From contig JAMPYH010000112.1 in assembly GCA_023700785.1 (NCBI GenBank), forward strand, positions 1 through 8,045: a stretch of DNA of 8,045 nucleotides, given 5' to 3'. Source of the stretch: Candidatus Zixiibacteriota bacterium. GTDB lineage: Bacteria; Zixibacteria; MSB-5A5; GN15; FEB-12. The notes beneath the pieces are model-generated. The model did not search any database. It saw only the letters and a list, made by a program, of their open reading frames with translations, and was not told the origin of the DNA. This document shows positions 1 to 6,233 of the stretch, one piece after another. The position numbers and the translations under genes are program-made. Within the stretch, counting starts at the first letter, position 1; every line of letters begins with the position of its first letter.

Positions 1-321
1 GATGAGCGGAGTCTGCGGATTGCGCGCCAGCATCAGGTCGATGATAGCCTTGCGCAGTTCGATCACGCCGGTCGAGTGGGTCTGGACGATCAACCCGTCA
101 GCGACAGGGTAGAGGCACGATGTTACCATATCTGTCCAGCCGCTCCACTCAGCCTTGGTGATCTCCACCATGCAGACGCGGCAGCCGCCGTATGGCTCGA
201 CAGCGTCATGCTGGCAGAGCGAGGGGACGTCGATCCCTTCGCGGCGAAGAACCGTGAGCAGGTACTCGCCTTCCTGCGCGCGAACCAGTTTGCCGTTGAC
301 TGTTAGTGTAACCAATTTCAT
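1..321 (-). CDS. [2Fe-2S] ferredoxin-domain redox subunit (NuoG/HoxU/HydA-type N-terminus), partial
   Basis: Only the first 107 codons lie in the window; the gene runs off the left edge. The visible part is a complex-I-type [2Fe-2S] ferredoxin domain. Cys36, Cys47, Cys50 and Cys69 follow the C-x10-C-x2-C-xn-C ligand pattern, with the typical EPYGGCRVCMVE stretch around Cys47/Cys50. After it comes a helix ending in LMLARNPQ, as in subunits where a His/Cys [4Fe-4S] domain usually follows. The ATG is 2 nt after the stop of the NuoF-like gene, and a GAGG (332-335) lies 10 nt upstream. By family knowledge this domain passes electrons between a NuoF-type flavoprotein and a further module. The missing remainder could be an H-cluster hydrogenase (HydA), a molybdopterin formate dehydrogenase, an FAD-dependent NfnB/GltD-like oxidoreductase or a short HoxU-like protein, and the window cannot tell which. 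The domain call is firm; the protein identity is open. Confidence 0.
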   Translation of the reverse strand, partial: MKLVTLTVNGKLVRAQEGEYLLTVLRREGIDVPSLCQHDAVEPYGGCRVCMVEITKAEWSGWTDMVTSCLYPVADGLIVQTHSTGVIELRKAIIDLMLARNPQTPLI

Positions 322-323
322 CG

Positions 324-2180
324 CTATTTGACCTCGATCGCGTTCGGCTTACAGACCGCGACACAGGCGCCGCATTTCTCGCACTTATCCTGATGAATGA
401 AGTGCGGCTTCTTTCTGTCGCCGGTAATGGCGTTATAGGCACAGGCGGTGATGCAGGCGACACAGCCGGTACACTTTTCTTCGATGACAGTGTAGGTGAT
501 CAGCGATTTGCACACCCCCGCCGGACACCGCTTCTCGCGGATGTGCGCCAGATATTCGTCGCGAAAATAGTTGATGGTTGAAAGGAACGGATTCGGCCCG
601 GATTTCCCCAACCCGCAAAGCGAGCCGACAATGACGGACCGCGACAGCTTTTCCATCTTTTCCAGATCCGCCTCGGTTCCCTCGCCGCTGCAGATCTTCA
701 GCGTCAACTCGTGCAACTGATACAGCCCTTCACGGCAGGGAACACATTTGCCGCATGATTCCGAGACCAGGAATGACAGGAAGTAGCGGGCGACATCAAC
801 CATGCAGGTCTTGTCATCCATCACGATCATCCCGCCGGAGCCCATCATCGAGCCGGCTTTCGTCAGCGAATCGAAATCAACCGGCAGGTCAAGCATGGCT
901 TCGGGGAGACAGCCGCCTGACGGTCCGCCGGTTTGCACCGCTTTGAACGGCCGGCCGTCGATGATCCCGCCGCCGATCTTGTAGATGATCGTCCGGAGTG
1001 TCGTCCCCATGGCGACTTCGATAAGGCCGGTATTGCGGACTTTGCCGACCAATGAAAACGCCTTGGTGCCGCTGTTATTCGCGCAGCCGATCGATCTATA
1101 CCAATCAGCGCCTTTGTGCATGATGATCGGGACATTGGCGAACGTCTCGACATTGTTGAGCACGGTCGGTTGGTCATGCAAACCTTTGACGACCGACCGG
1201 ATATATTTGGCGCGCGGCTCGCCGACCTCGCCCGCGACCGAGCGCATCAGGGCCGAAGATTCACCACAGACAAACGCGCCGGCCCCTCGGTTGATCCGAA
1301 TATGGAACGAAAAGCCGGTGCCGAGGATATTGTCGCCAAGGATGCCGTTCGCCATGCAGTCGTCGATAGCCTTCTGCAAGTGGACAACGGCTAACGGGTA
1401 CTCGTCGCGAACATAGATATACCCCTGCTTCGCGCCTATCGCGTAGGCGCAGATCATCATCCCTTCGAGCACTGAATGCGGATCACCTTCCATGATGGAA
1501 CGATCCATAAACGCGCCGGGGTCGCCTTCGTCGCCGTTGCAGATGACGTAATGAAAATCCGACCGCACATCGCGGCAGGTGCGCCACTTTTTCCCCGCGG
1601 GGAAGCCGCCGCCGCCACGGCCGCGCAGGCCGGACTTGATGATCTCGTCGATCACCTGCTCGGGCGACAGCGTGGTCAGTACTTTGGCCAGCGCCTGGTA
1701 TCCTTCGACCGCGATATATTCCCGAATGTCATTGGCCGCGATCTTGCCGAGATTGCGCAGCGCGATACGGTGCTGATAGGCGAAGAAGTTGACATCCTGA
1801 TAGCGCTCGATCTTCTGCTCGGTGACCGGATCTCTAAAAAGCAGAGGTTCGAGCAGTTCGCCCGAGACGATGGTCTTGTCAACTATCGAGGCGACGTCTT
1901 TGGGTTTAACGTGGGTGTAAAACGTTCCATGCGGTTCGATCACTACCAGCGGCCCCTGCTCGCAGAAACCGTGACAGCCGGTTTCGACGACCGCCTCAAC
2001 CGTAAAGTCCTTGATATTCCGGTCGGCGAGGTGCTTCTGGAACGCGTCAACGATCCCTTTCGCGCCGTTGGCGATACAGCCGGTGCCGCAACAGACGATC
2101 ACTTTCTTGGGGAATCGCTCCGCCCTGGCGGCGTACTCTTTATGGCGTTCGGTCAGTTCCTGCGGATTGGCAATGCACAT
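324..2180 (-). CDS. nuoF: NuoF-like NADH-binding FMN/iron-sulfur subunit (HydB/HndC type)
   Basis: This 618-residue protein is a multi-domain NAD(P)H-reacting flavoprotein. An N-terminal thioredoxin-like [2Fe-2S] domain (about residues 25-110) has the Cys sets CCGTGC and CHGFC. The NuoF core follows: the FMN/NADH glycine-rich loop GRGGGGFPAGKKW near 187-199, GDEGDPGAFMDR near 216-227, an SLBB region near 370-440, and the N3 [4Fe-4S] ligands Cys476, 479, 482 and 522. The C-terminus adds a Cys pair (CPAGVC) and two ferredoxin motifs C-x2-C-x2-C-x3-C (Cys570-580 and 600-610). This architecture is longer than respiratory NuoF (about 430-450 residues) and matches HydB of bifurcating [FeFe] hydrogenases, HndC and related soluble complexes. 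An ATG at 2189 is also in frame, but its AAGG abuts the codon. The ATG at 2180 has AAGGA (2189-2193) 8 nt upstream and lies 1 nt after the NuoE stop, so I chose it. The partner complex remains inferred. Confidence 0.93.
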   Translation of the reverse strand: MCIANPQELTERHKEYAARAERFPKKVIVCCGTGCIANGAKGIVDAFQKHLADRNIKDFTVEAVVETGCHGFCEQGPLVVIEPHGTFYTHVKPKDVASIVDKTIVSGELLEPLLFRDPVTEQKIERYQDVNFFAYQHRIALRNLGKIAANDIREYIAVEGYQALAKVLTTLSPEQVIDEIIKSGLRGRGGGGFPAGKKWRTCRDVRSDFHYVICNGDEGDPGAFMDRSIMEGDPHSVLEGMMICAYAIGAKQGYIYVRDEYPLAVVHLQKAIDDCMANGILGDNILGTGFSFHIRINRGAGAFVCGESSALMRSVAGEVGEPRAKYIRSVVKGLHDQPTVLNNVETFANVPIIMHKGADWYRSIGCANNSGTKAFSLVGKVRNTGLIEVAMGTTLRTIIYKIGGGIIDGRPFKAVQTGGPSGGCLPEAMLDLPVDFDSLTKAGSMMGSGGMIVMDDKTCMVDVARYFLSFLVSESCGKCVPCREGLYQLHELTLKICSGEGTEADLEKMEKLSRSVIVGSLCGLGKSGPNPFLSTINYFRDEYLAHIREKRCPAGVCKSLITYTVIEEKCTGCVACITACAYNAITGDRKKPHFIHQDKCEKCGACVAVCKPNAIEVK

Positions 2181-2181
2181 A

Positions 2182-2652
2182 TCAACCATCCTTCAGGATC
2201 TTTTTGGCGGTGTTGACTTTAACCCCGCCATGATATTTATCATTCACCAGCACGACCGGCGCCATAGCGCACGCTCCAACACAGGCGACCACTTCGATGG
2301 AGAACTCCATGTCCGACGTGGTCTGTCCCGCCTTGATGCCAAGATGGTTCTCGATCTGATCCTGGATCAACGCCGCGCCGCGGATATGACAGGCGGTGCC
2401 GGTGCAGATCCGGACCACTCGTTTCCCTTTTGGCACGAGGGAGAAGGCGTTGTAGAATGTCGCGACCGAGAATACCTTGCTCAGCGGGACATTGAGCGCT
2501 TCCGCCGTCGCTTTGAGCGCTTCACACGGGAGATAGCGGTACTCCCGCTGGATCTCCTGGAGGATCATGATCAACGACCCGGGGTCCTGCGGATGGCGCG
2601 CGATCAGGTGCGGCAGTTTCGAAAAGTCATGGCTGACGGCCGTATCGCTCAC
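2182..2652 (-). CDS. nuoE: NuoE-like thioredoxin-fold [2Fe-2S] subunit
   Basis: A 156-residue NuoE/HydC/HndA-family protein. An N-terminal helical region (about 10-70, with the family-typical VPLSKVFSVATFYNAF) precedes a thioredoxin-like [2Fe-2S] domain. Its ligands are Cys83 and Cys88 (CTGTAC) and Cys124 and Cys128 (CVGAC), the canonical C-x4-C and C-x3-C arrangement. The length is normal for the family (about 150-170). In known complexes it binds the NuoF-type subunit beside the FMN and carries the N1a-type cluster. The start is a GTG inside a GTGA overlap with the stop of the upstream gamma subunit. AAGGAG (2659-2664) lies 6 nt upstream, so the start is well supported and translation is probably coupled. 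The next gene starts just past this stop. Family and cofactor are clear. Whether it serves a hydrogenase, a formate dehydrogenase or another bifurcating enzyme is not shown. Confidence 0.94.
   Translation of the reverse strand: MSDTAVSHDFSKLPHLIARHPQDPGSLIMILQEIQREYRYLPCEALKATAEALNVPLSKVFSVATFYNAFSLVPKGKRVVRICTGTACHIRGAALIQDQIENHLGIKAGQTTSDMEFSIEVVACVGACAMAPVVLVNDKYHGGVKVNTAKKILKDG
2189..2193 (-). promoter_or_regulatory. Ribosome binding site choosing the NuoF-like start at 2180
   Basis: AAGGA on the minus strand lies 8 nt ahead of the ATG at 2180 but touches the alternative ATG at 2189, leaving no spacer there. This favours the downstream start, which removes three residues and ends the overlap with the NuoE-like gene. 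Confidence 0.6.
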
Positions 2653-3212
2653 GCATGACTCCTTTCGCCGACGGCGGATATGCCAAAGTGATAGCCGGCA
2701 TCAAACACGTTCATATTGATCTCAAGCAGCGCCTTCTTCGCGCCCAGTTTTTCTTCAAGTACCTTGAGCATCGTTTTATGCTCGACTATTCCGGTCGCCG
2801 CGATAAAACATCCCAGCATCGCGACATTGGTCGATCTGACCGACCCGCCCTCCAGCGCCATCTGGTTCGCCGGGATCAGTATCTGGGTGATATCTGTCCG
2901 GTCGGCACTCGCGCTGATAAGCGACGAGTTGACAATCAGCAATCCACCGGACTTTACTTTCGGCGCGAATTTGTCGAACGACGGACGATTGAATACACAG
3001 CACGCGGTCGGATTGTTGATGATCGGCGAGCCGATGCGCACATCCGATATCACCACAGTGCAGTAGGCCGTGCCGCCGCGCATCTCCGGACCGTACGATG
3101 GGAGCCAGACGACATTCTTGCCCTCTTTAATGCCGCTGTACGCCAGCAACTGGCCGGCTACCATCACTCCCTGGCCGCCAAATCCGGCCATGGTTACTTC
3201 ATATTGCTTCAC
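2649..3212 (-). CDS. korC: 2-oxoacid:ferredoxin oxidoreductase, gamma subunit
   Basis: This 187-residue protein is the gamma (catalytic-domain) subunit of a 2-oxoacid:ferredoxin oxidoreductase. It begins with the family signature GFGGQGV (residues 10-16) and has PSYGPEMRGGTA (38-49), both typical of PorG/KorC/VorC proteins. In the family this subunit packs against alpha and beta near the CoA- and TPP-containing active site. The reading frame stays open upstream to an ATG at 3350, but that extension lies inside the beta gene and has no gamma-family sequence. The GTG at 3212 overlaps the beta stop as GTGA, has GGAGG (3220-3224) 7 nt upstream, and gives a normal length and N-terminus (MKQYEVTMAGFGGQG). 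It overlaps nuoE by 4 nt at its own end. The name follows the Kor series; the true substrate may be branched-chain 2-oxoacids, in which case vorC would be the name. Confidence 0.94.
   Translation of the reverse strand: MKQYEVTMAGFGGQGVMVAGQLLAYSGIKEGKNVVWLPSYGPEMRGGTAYCTVVISDVRIGSPIINNPTACCVFNRPSFDKFAPKVKSGGLLIVNSSLISASADRTDITQILIPANQMALEGGSVRSTNVAMLGCFIAATGIVEHKTMLKVLEEKLGAKKALLEINMNVFDAGYHFGISAVGERSHA
2659..2664 (-). promoter_or_regulatory. Ribosome binding site fixing the GTG start of the NuoE-like gene
   Basis: AAGGAG on the minus strand lies 6 nt ahead of the GTG at 2652, inside the final codons of the gamma gene. This is the strongest Shine-Dalgarno in the operon and supports a GTG start in a GTGA overlap. 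Confidence 0.8.
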
Positions 3213-3964
3213 TTCGCCCCCTCCGGTGTTTTGTAAACACCGAGCGGGAAATAACTTTTGAGGTTCTCTTCGACCCAGTGGGTTGACTCCGCGGGAGTTT
3301 TCCCCCAGTTGGTCGGGCAAGTGGAGAGCACTTCGACCAGCGAAAAGCATTTGTTCTCGATCTGGTACTGGAATGCCCGTCGAATAGCCTTTTTGGCCTT
3401 GATGATCTGTTGCGGGAAATGAACCGCCACTCGTTCGAGATACGCCGGCGTGACCAGACCGGAGAGCAGTTCACACATCCGGATCGGCATACCGGTTTTG
3501 CCGGTATCGCGCCCCATCGGGCATGTGGTCGCTACCTGACCCGCCAACGTCGTCGGCGCCATTTGACCGCCGGTCATCCCGTAGATCGCGTTGTTCACGA
3601 AGATGGTCGTAAACTTCTCGCCGCGATTGGCGGCATGGATGATCTCACTCATTCCTATCGACGCCAGGTCGCCGTCCCCCTGGTAGGTGAAGACGATCAT
3701 ATCCGGACGGAGCCGCTTGAAGCCGGTTGCCAGCGCGGGAGCGCGGCCGTGCGGTGATTCAAGAAAATCTGTATTGAAATAGTTGTACGCGAGTACCGAA
3801 CAGCCGACCGGCGCGACGCCGAGCGTCCGCTCGCGAACGCCCAGCTCGTCGAGAACCTCGGCCACTAATCTATGGATGATCCCATGGGTGCAACCGGGGC
3901 AGTAGTGCGTGACTACATCCTGTAATCCTTCAGGCCGGGTGAATGTCGTGGTCAGCGATTGCAT
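3209..3964 (-). CDS. korB: 2-oxoacid:ferredoxin oxidoreductase, beta (TPP-binding) subunit
   Basis: A 251-residue thiamine-pyrophosphate-binding subunit. The TPP motif begins at GDGD (96-99) and ends at the NN pair (124-125), the usual spacing. Four cysteines suitable for a [4Fe-4S] cluster are visible: Cys22 and Cys25 in YCPGCTHG, Cys55 in PVGCS and Cys216 in STCPTNW, the pattern of KorB/VorA-class beta subunits. By family knowledge it carries out decarboxylation of the 2-oxoacid on TPP, then electron transfer via the cluster to the delta ferredoxin subunit. The ATG lies 4 nt beyond the alpha stop, with an AAGGTG-type ribosome site about 7 nt upstream. The gene order delta-alpha-beta-gamma is the standard bacterial one. 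The sequence alone does not separate 2-oxoglutarate from 2-oxoisovalerate as substrate. Confidence 0.95.
   Translation of the reverse strand: MQSLTTTFTRPEGLQDVVTHYCPGCTHGIIHRLVAEVLDELGVRERTLGVAPVGCSVLAYNYFNTDFLESPHGRAPALATGFKRLRPDMIVFTYQGDGDLASIGMSEIIHAANRGEKFTTIFVNNAIYGMTGGQMAPTTLAGQVATTCPMGRDTGKTGMPIRMCELLSGLVTPAYLERVAVHFPQQIIKAKKAIRRAFQYQIENKCFSLVEVLSTCPTNWGKTPAESTHWVEENLKSYFPLGVYKTPEGAK
3220..3224 (-). promoter_or_regulatory. Ribosome binding site fixing the GTG start of the gamma subunit
   Basis: GGAGG on the minus strand, 7 nt ahead of the GTG at 3212, lies within the last codons of the beta gene. It supports the GTGA-overlap start over the far upstream ATG at 3350, which would add 46 residues of unrelated sequence. 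Confidence 0.8.
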
Positions 3965-3968
3965 CGTC

Positions 3969-5057
3969 TCACACCTTCACTTTCGTCGGCTGGCCGGACG
4001 CCAGGATCTGTTTGATCTGCTGGATCACTTCCTCGGGCGACGGTACGATACCGCCGGTTCGTCCAAAGAACTTGACCGGCCGCTGTCGGGCGACCACCCG
4101 CTCGACATCTTCCACCATCTGTCCCATGCTCATTTCGATCGTCAGGACGGTCTCAATGTTGGATTTGGTCGCCTCAGCGTACAGCGCCTCTTCGGGGAAT
4201 GGGAAACAAGTGATCGGGCGGAAGAGGCCTACCGAGATCCCCTCGCCCTCGAGTTCGTCGATCGCGGTCTGGCATATCCGCGCCATCGTCCCATACGCCA
4301 CCAGCAGGATCTTATTCTTTGGGGCTGTCTTATAGCATTCGAAGCGGATCTCCTCCCGCTTCATGGCCTGGTATTTTTCGTGCAAGAGAATGTTGTTCTT
4401 CTCAAGCGCGATCGGATCAAGGAAGAGCGACTTGACGACCTGCGGCTTGCGTCCATCCGCGCCGGTTGCCGCCCATGTCTTTGGCGGCAGTTCCGGTTCG
4501 GTGTAGCTATCCGGAAACTCCACCGGCTCCATCATCTGGCCGATCATGCCGTCACCGATGATCATGACCGGATTGCGATACTTGTCGGCGAGGTGGAACG
4601 CCAGCATGGTCAGATCCACCGCTTCCTGAATGGTTGATGGCGCCAATACCAGCAATCGATAATCACCATGCCCGCCCCCTTTGGTCGCCTGGAAGTAATC
4701 CGACTGTGCGGGGAGAATACCCCCAAGTCCCGGACCCCCGCGCATGATATTCAAGAGCACCACCGGCAATTGCGCTCCCGCCATATACGAGATCGCCTCC
4801 TGCATAAGGGAGATGCCCGGGCTCGACGACGTCGTAAAGACCCGCTTGCCTGTCGAAGCCGCGCCGAACAGCATATTGCCGACCGCGACTTCTGATTCGG
4901 CTTGAAGGAACACGCCGCCGACTTCAGGCAACCGCCGCGCCAAATACTCGCCGACCTCATTCTGTGGCGTGATCGGATAGGCGAAATAATTGACCGCGCC
5001 GGCTCGCACCGCCGCTTCCGCTATCGCCTCGTTCCCTTTCATCAATATCTTGGCCAT
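3969..5057 (-). CDS. vorB: 2-oxoacid:ferredoxin oxidoreductase, alpha subunit, VorB class
   Basis: A 362-residue alpha subunit. The N-terminal pyrimidine-binding domain has YPITPQNEV (27-35), the invariant-type Glu54 in QAESE and TSSSPGISLM (76-85). The loop RGGPGLGGILPAQSDYF followed by GGGHGDY (127-133) is characteristic, as I recall it, of VorB (3-methyl-2-oxobutanoate) proteins. Typical KorA proteins have a different loop (SPGPSTGLPT-like) and are longer. The C-terminal domain II carries SMGQMVEDVERVV near residue 310. Family function: oxidative decarboxylation of a 2-oxoacid to acyl-CoA with ferredoxin reduction (EC 1.2.7.7 if branched-chain, 1.2.7.3 if 2-oxoglutarate). It lies 12 nt after the delta stop, with a weak ribosome site (GGTG about 4 nt upstream). 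The family is certain; substrate assignment is an inference from motif memory. Confidence 0.93.
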   Translation of the reverse strand: MAKILMKGNEAIAEAAVRAGAVNYFAYPITPQNEVGEYLARRLPEVGGVFLQAESEVAVGNMLFGAASTGKRVFTTSSSPGISLMQEAISYMAGAQLPVVLLNIMRGGPGLGGILPAQSDYFQATKGGGHGDYRLLVLAPSTIQEAVDLTMLAFHLADKYRNPVMIIGDGMIGQMMEPVEFPDSYTEPELPPKTWAATGADGRKPQVVKSLFLDPIALEKNNILLHEKYQAMKREEIRFECYKTAPKNKILLVAYGTMARICQTAIDELEGEGISVGLFRPITCFPFPEEALYAEATKSNIETVLTIEMSMGQMVEDVERVVARQRPVKFFGRTGGIVPSPEEVIQQIKQILASGQPTKVKV

Positions 5058-5069
5058 GGTTCACCACTC

Positions 5070-5303
5070 TCAATAGTCGTACAGCAGGTAGAGCTGGCCG
5101 TGATGATTCACCATAATGGCGGCATCAGGGCAGGTTATCGCGCACAGGCGGCAGCCGATACACCGCGACGGGTCGTGCATTTGGGCATAAAAGTATCCGC
5201 GCAGGGTGATCTCTTTCGACATCGAGAGGATCTTCTGCGGGCAGGCCTTAACGCACAGTTCGCACCCTTTACAATGATTCTTGTCGATCACAACACCGGG
5301 CAT
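5070..5303 (-). CDS. korD: 2-oxoacid:ferredoxin oxidoreductase, delta subunit (2[4Fe-4S] ferredoxin)
   Basis: A 77-residue ferredoxin-like subunit with two complete [4Fe-4S] motifs, Cys11/14/17/21 and Cys48/51/54/58, each C-x2-C-x2-C-x3-C with the usual Pro after the last Cys. It conveys electrons between the TPP-containing core and external ferredoxin, and always accompanies the separate alpha, beta and gamma polypeptides in four-subunit enzymes. The frame is open upstream to 5354, but that portion lies within the P-loop gene. The ATG at 5303 forms a TGATG one-base overlap with that gene's stop, has GAGGA (5311-5315) 7 nt upstream and yields the family-typical N-terminus MPGVVIDKNHCKGC. The call is confident because of the cluster motifs and the adjoining alpha subunit. 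Confidence 0.93.
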   Translation of the reverse strand: MPGVVIDKNHCKGCELCVKACPQKILSMSKEITLRGYFYAQMHDPSRCIGCRLCAITCPDAAIMVNHHGQLYLLYDY

Positions 5304-6052
5304 CAACGTATCCTCAGTTTTCTGTCGGTCCAGGTATTCCCCATATGCTCCCACGGCTTCACCAGGGCTCGGTCGAGCTCCAGCATGGGCAGATCGATCT
5401 CTCGAGACGAAAGCCGCGAGACGATCTCCGGCACCGCGCTCACAAACGCGATCGGGAGAGCCGTTCGCTGGCTTACCCGGCGAGCCAGCGAAAGACCCTC
5501 CATCACGATCTCGGGAGTCGTCTCATGCATGAGATGAGTATTCGCGATGATGCCGGTAAAGCGCAGCCGGGCGGCATCCTGTATATCGGTGATCATTTTG
5601 ATCGCGCCGTCGACATCCGCGGTAAACGGTCGCCGACCGTTAAGGACGAGCAGCATTTCATAACTTCCGGCTCGGAACGCGTCGGTCAGCGAACTGAGCA
5701 CTCGCGCGCCAACATCGTCGCCGCCGACATCAAGGATCAGCCAGCCGTCGGGGTTTTCTATCGCCGTGCGGATGTCGGGGATGATAATAGGAAGGTCAGC
5801 ATGAACATGCGGGCCGGCCGGGACCAAAGATCTGACACCGAATTGCTCAAGTTGCTGCGCCGCCTCGCGCGAGCGAAAATAAGGGTTCACAATGTCGAGG
5901 TCGGCAATCGAGACTGATTCGGAACTGTTTTGCGCGATCTGCCGTGCGAGATTGACCGAGATTTCTGATTTACCAGACCCGTAACCGCCGACAATAATGA
6001 TTATTCGGCGATCAAATGCGGGGCGTCTAAATGCGTGATCTTCGGGTTGCAT
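5303..6052 (-). CDS. P-loop NTPase of unknown function, first gene of the oxidoreductase operon
   Basis: A 249-residue soluble protein. Near the N-terminus (residues 22-29) is a P-loop GGYGSGKS, directly after a hydrophobic beta strand (RRIIIIV). Next come IADLDIVNPYFRSRE (49-63), where the Asp residues could act like the switch I of SIMIBI-class NTPases, and LILDVGGDDVGAR (105-117), a Walker-B/switch-II-like stretch. NTHL (171-174) sits where a base-specificity motif might lie. No membrane segment or Cys cluster is seen. From memory, similar proteins annotated only as ATP-binding or CobQ/CobB-like sit beside Vor/Kor genes in other anaerobes. No function is known to me; assembly, cofactor insertion or regulation of the neighbouring iron-sulfur enzyme is a guess. 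Two starts are possible: TTG at 6058 with better-spaced GGAAG, or ATG at 6052, which I chose for codon preference. It is joined to the delta gene by a TGATG overlap. Confidence 0.85.
   Translation of the reverse strand: MQPEDHAFRRPAFDRRIIIIVGGYGSGKSEISVNLARQIAQNSSESVSIADLDIVNPYFRSREAAQQLEQFGVRSLVPAGPHVHADLPIIIPDIRTAIENPDGWLILDVGGDDVGARVLSSLTDAFRAGSYEMLLVLNGRRPFTADVDGAIKMITDIQDAARLRFTGIIANTHLMHETTPEIVMEGLSLARRVSQRTALPIAFVSAVPEIVSRLSSREIDLPMLELDRALVKPWEHMGNTWTDRKLRIR
5311..5315 (-). promoter_or_regulatory. Ribosome binding site fixing the delta subunit start
   Basis: GAGGA on the minus strand lies 7 nt ahead of the ATG at 5303, within the end of the P-loop gene. It supports the TGATG overlap start and rejects the 17-residue upstream extension to 5354. 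Confidence 0.75.
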
Positions 6053-6100
6053 GGTCAACTATTCTTCCGCCTATCACTGCGCAAATTAAGCAGTTAGAGC

Positions 6101-6136
6101 TAATGGCCACTATCTTAGTCTTAATTGTCCACTAAT
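6101..6136. repeat. Pair of imperfect direct repeats (TAAT..CCACTA), possible operator
   Basis: TAATGGCCACTAT (6101-6113) and TAATTGTCCACTAA (6122-6135) share TAAT, then G, then CCACTA. The CCACTA cores begin at 6107 and 6129, 22 bp apart or about two helical turns, and the second copy covers the predicted start site of the leftward operon. A further CCACTAA lies at 6291-6297 just ahead of the lipoprotein gene. Such spacing suits a DNA-binding protein, but the copies are short and could be chance in AT-rich DNA. Confidence 0.3.
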
Positions 6137-6139
6137 AAA

Positions 6140-6168
6140 AATATCGCCACAATGGTCCTTGAAGTCAA
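6140..6168 (-). promoter_or_regulatory. Predicted sigma70-type promoter of the leftward operon
   Basis: On the minus strand TTGACT (6168-6163) is followed after 17 nt by GATATT (6145-6140), five of six and four of six matches to the consensus boxes with ideal spacing. Transcription would begin near 6133, leaving a leader of about 80 nt before the first gene of the operon. The call comes from base matches alone; no other box pair of equal quality was seen on this strand in the spacer. Confidence 0.5.
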
Positions 6169-6203
6169 GACGAATTGTGAAAAAAATAACGATGAATTGC
6201 CCG

Positions 6204-6233
6204 TTGACATCACTGACAAACTCCAATTATATT
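6204..6233 (+). promoter_or_regulatory. Predicted sigma70-type promoter of the lipoprotein/citryl-CoA lyase pair
   Basis: TTGACA (6204-6209), a perfect -35 box, is followed after 18 nt by TATATT (6228-6233), five of six matches to the -10 consensus. A start near 6240 would leave a leader of about 68 nt ahead of the lipoprotein ATG. It faces the leftward promoter back to back, with the two -35 boxes about 35 bp apart, so a regulator binding here could affect both units. Confidence 0.6.

Noticed and set aside
1476..2216. A 246-codon open frame on the + strand opposite the NuoF-like gene
   Set aside because: It lies wholly antisense to a gene with clear domain motifs and has no recognisable family, so it is a by-product of GC-rich codon use.
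3213..3350. N-terminal extension of the gamma subunit from an ATG at 3350
   Set aside because: It is entirely inside the beta gene, carries no gamma-family sequence, and the GTG at 3212 has a better ribosome site.
3909..4637. A 242-codon open frame on the + strand opposite the alpha subunit, and similar ones at 2011-2658 and 4902-5537
   Set aside because: They mirror strongly supported minus-strand genes, show low-complexity Arg/His-rich translations and have no convincing ribosome site or motif.
5304..5354. 17-residue extension of the delta ferredoxin subunit
   Set aside because: It lies inside the P-loop gene; the ATG at 5303 has GAGGA and gives the standard ferredoxin-like N-terminus.
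6175..6192. TTGTGAAA as a possible Rex redox-repressor site
   Set aside because: Only one half of the palindrome is present; the expected TTCACAA partner is absent at the right distance.
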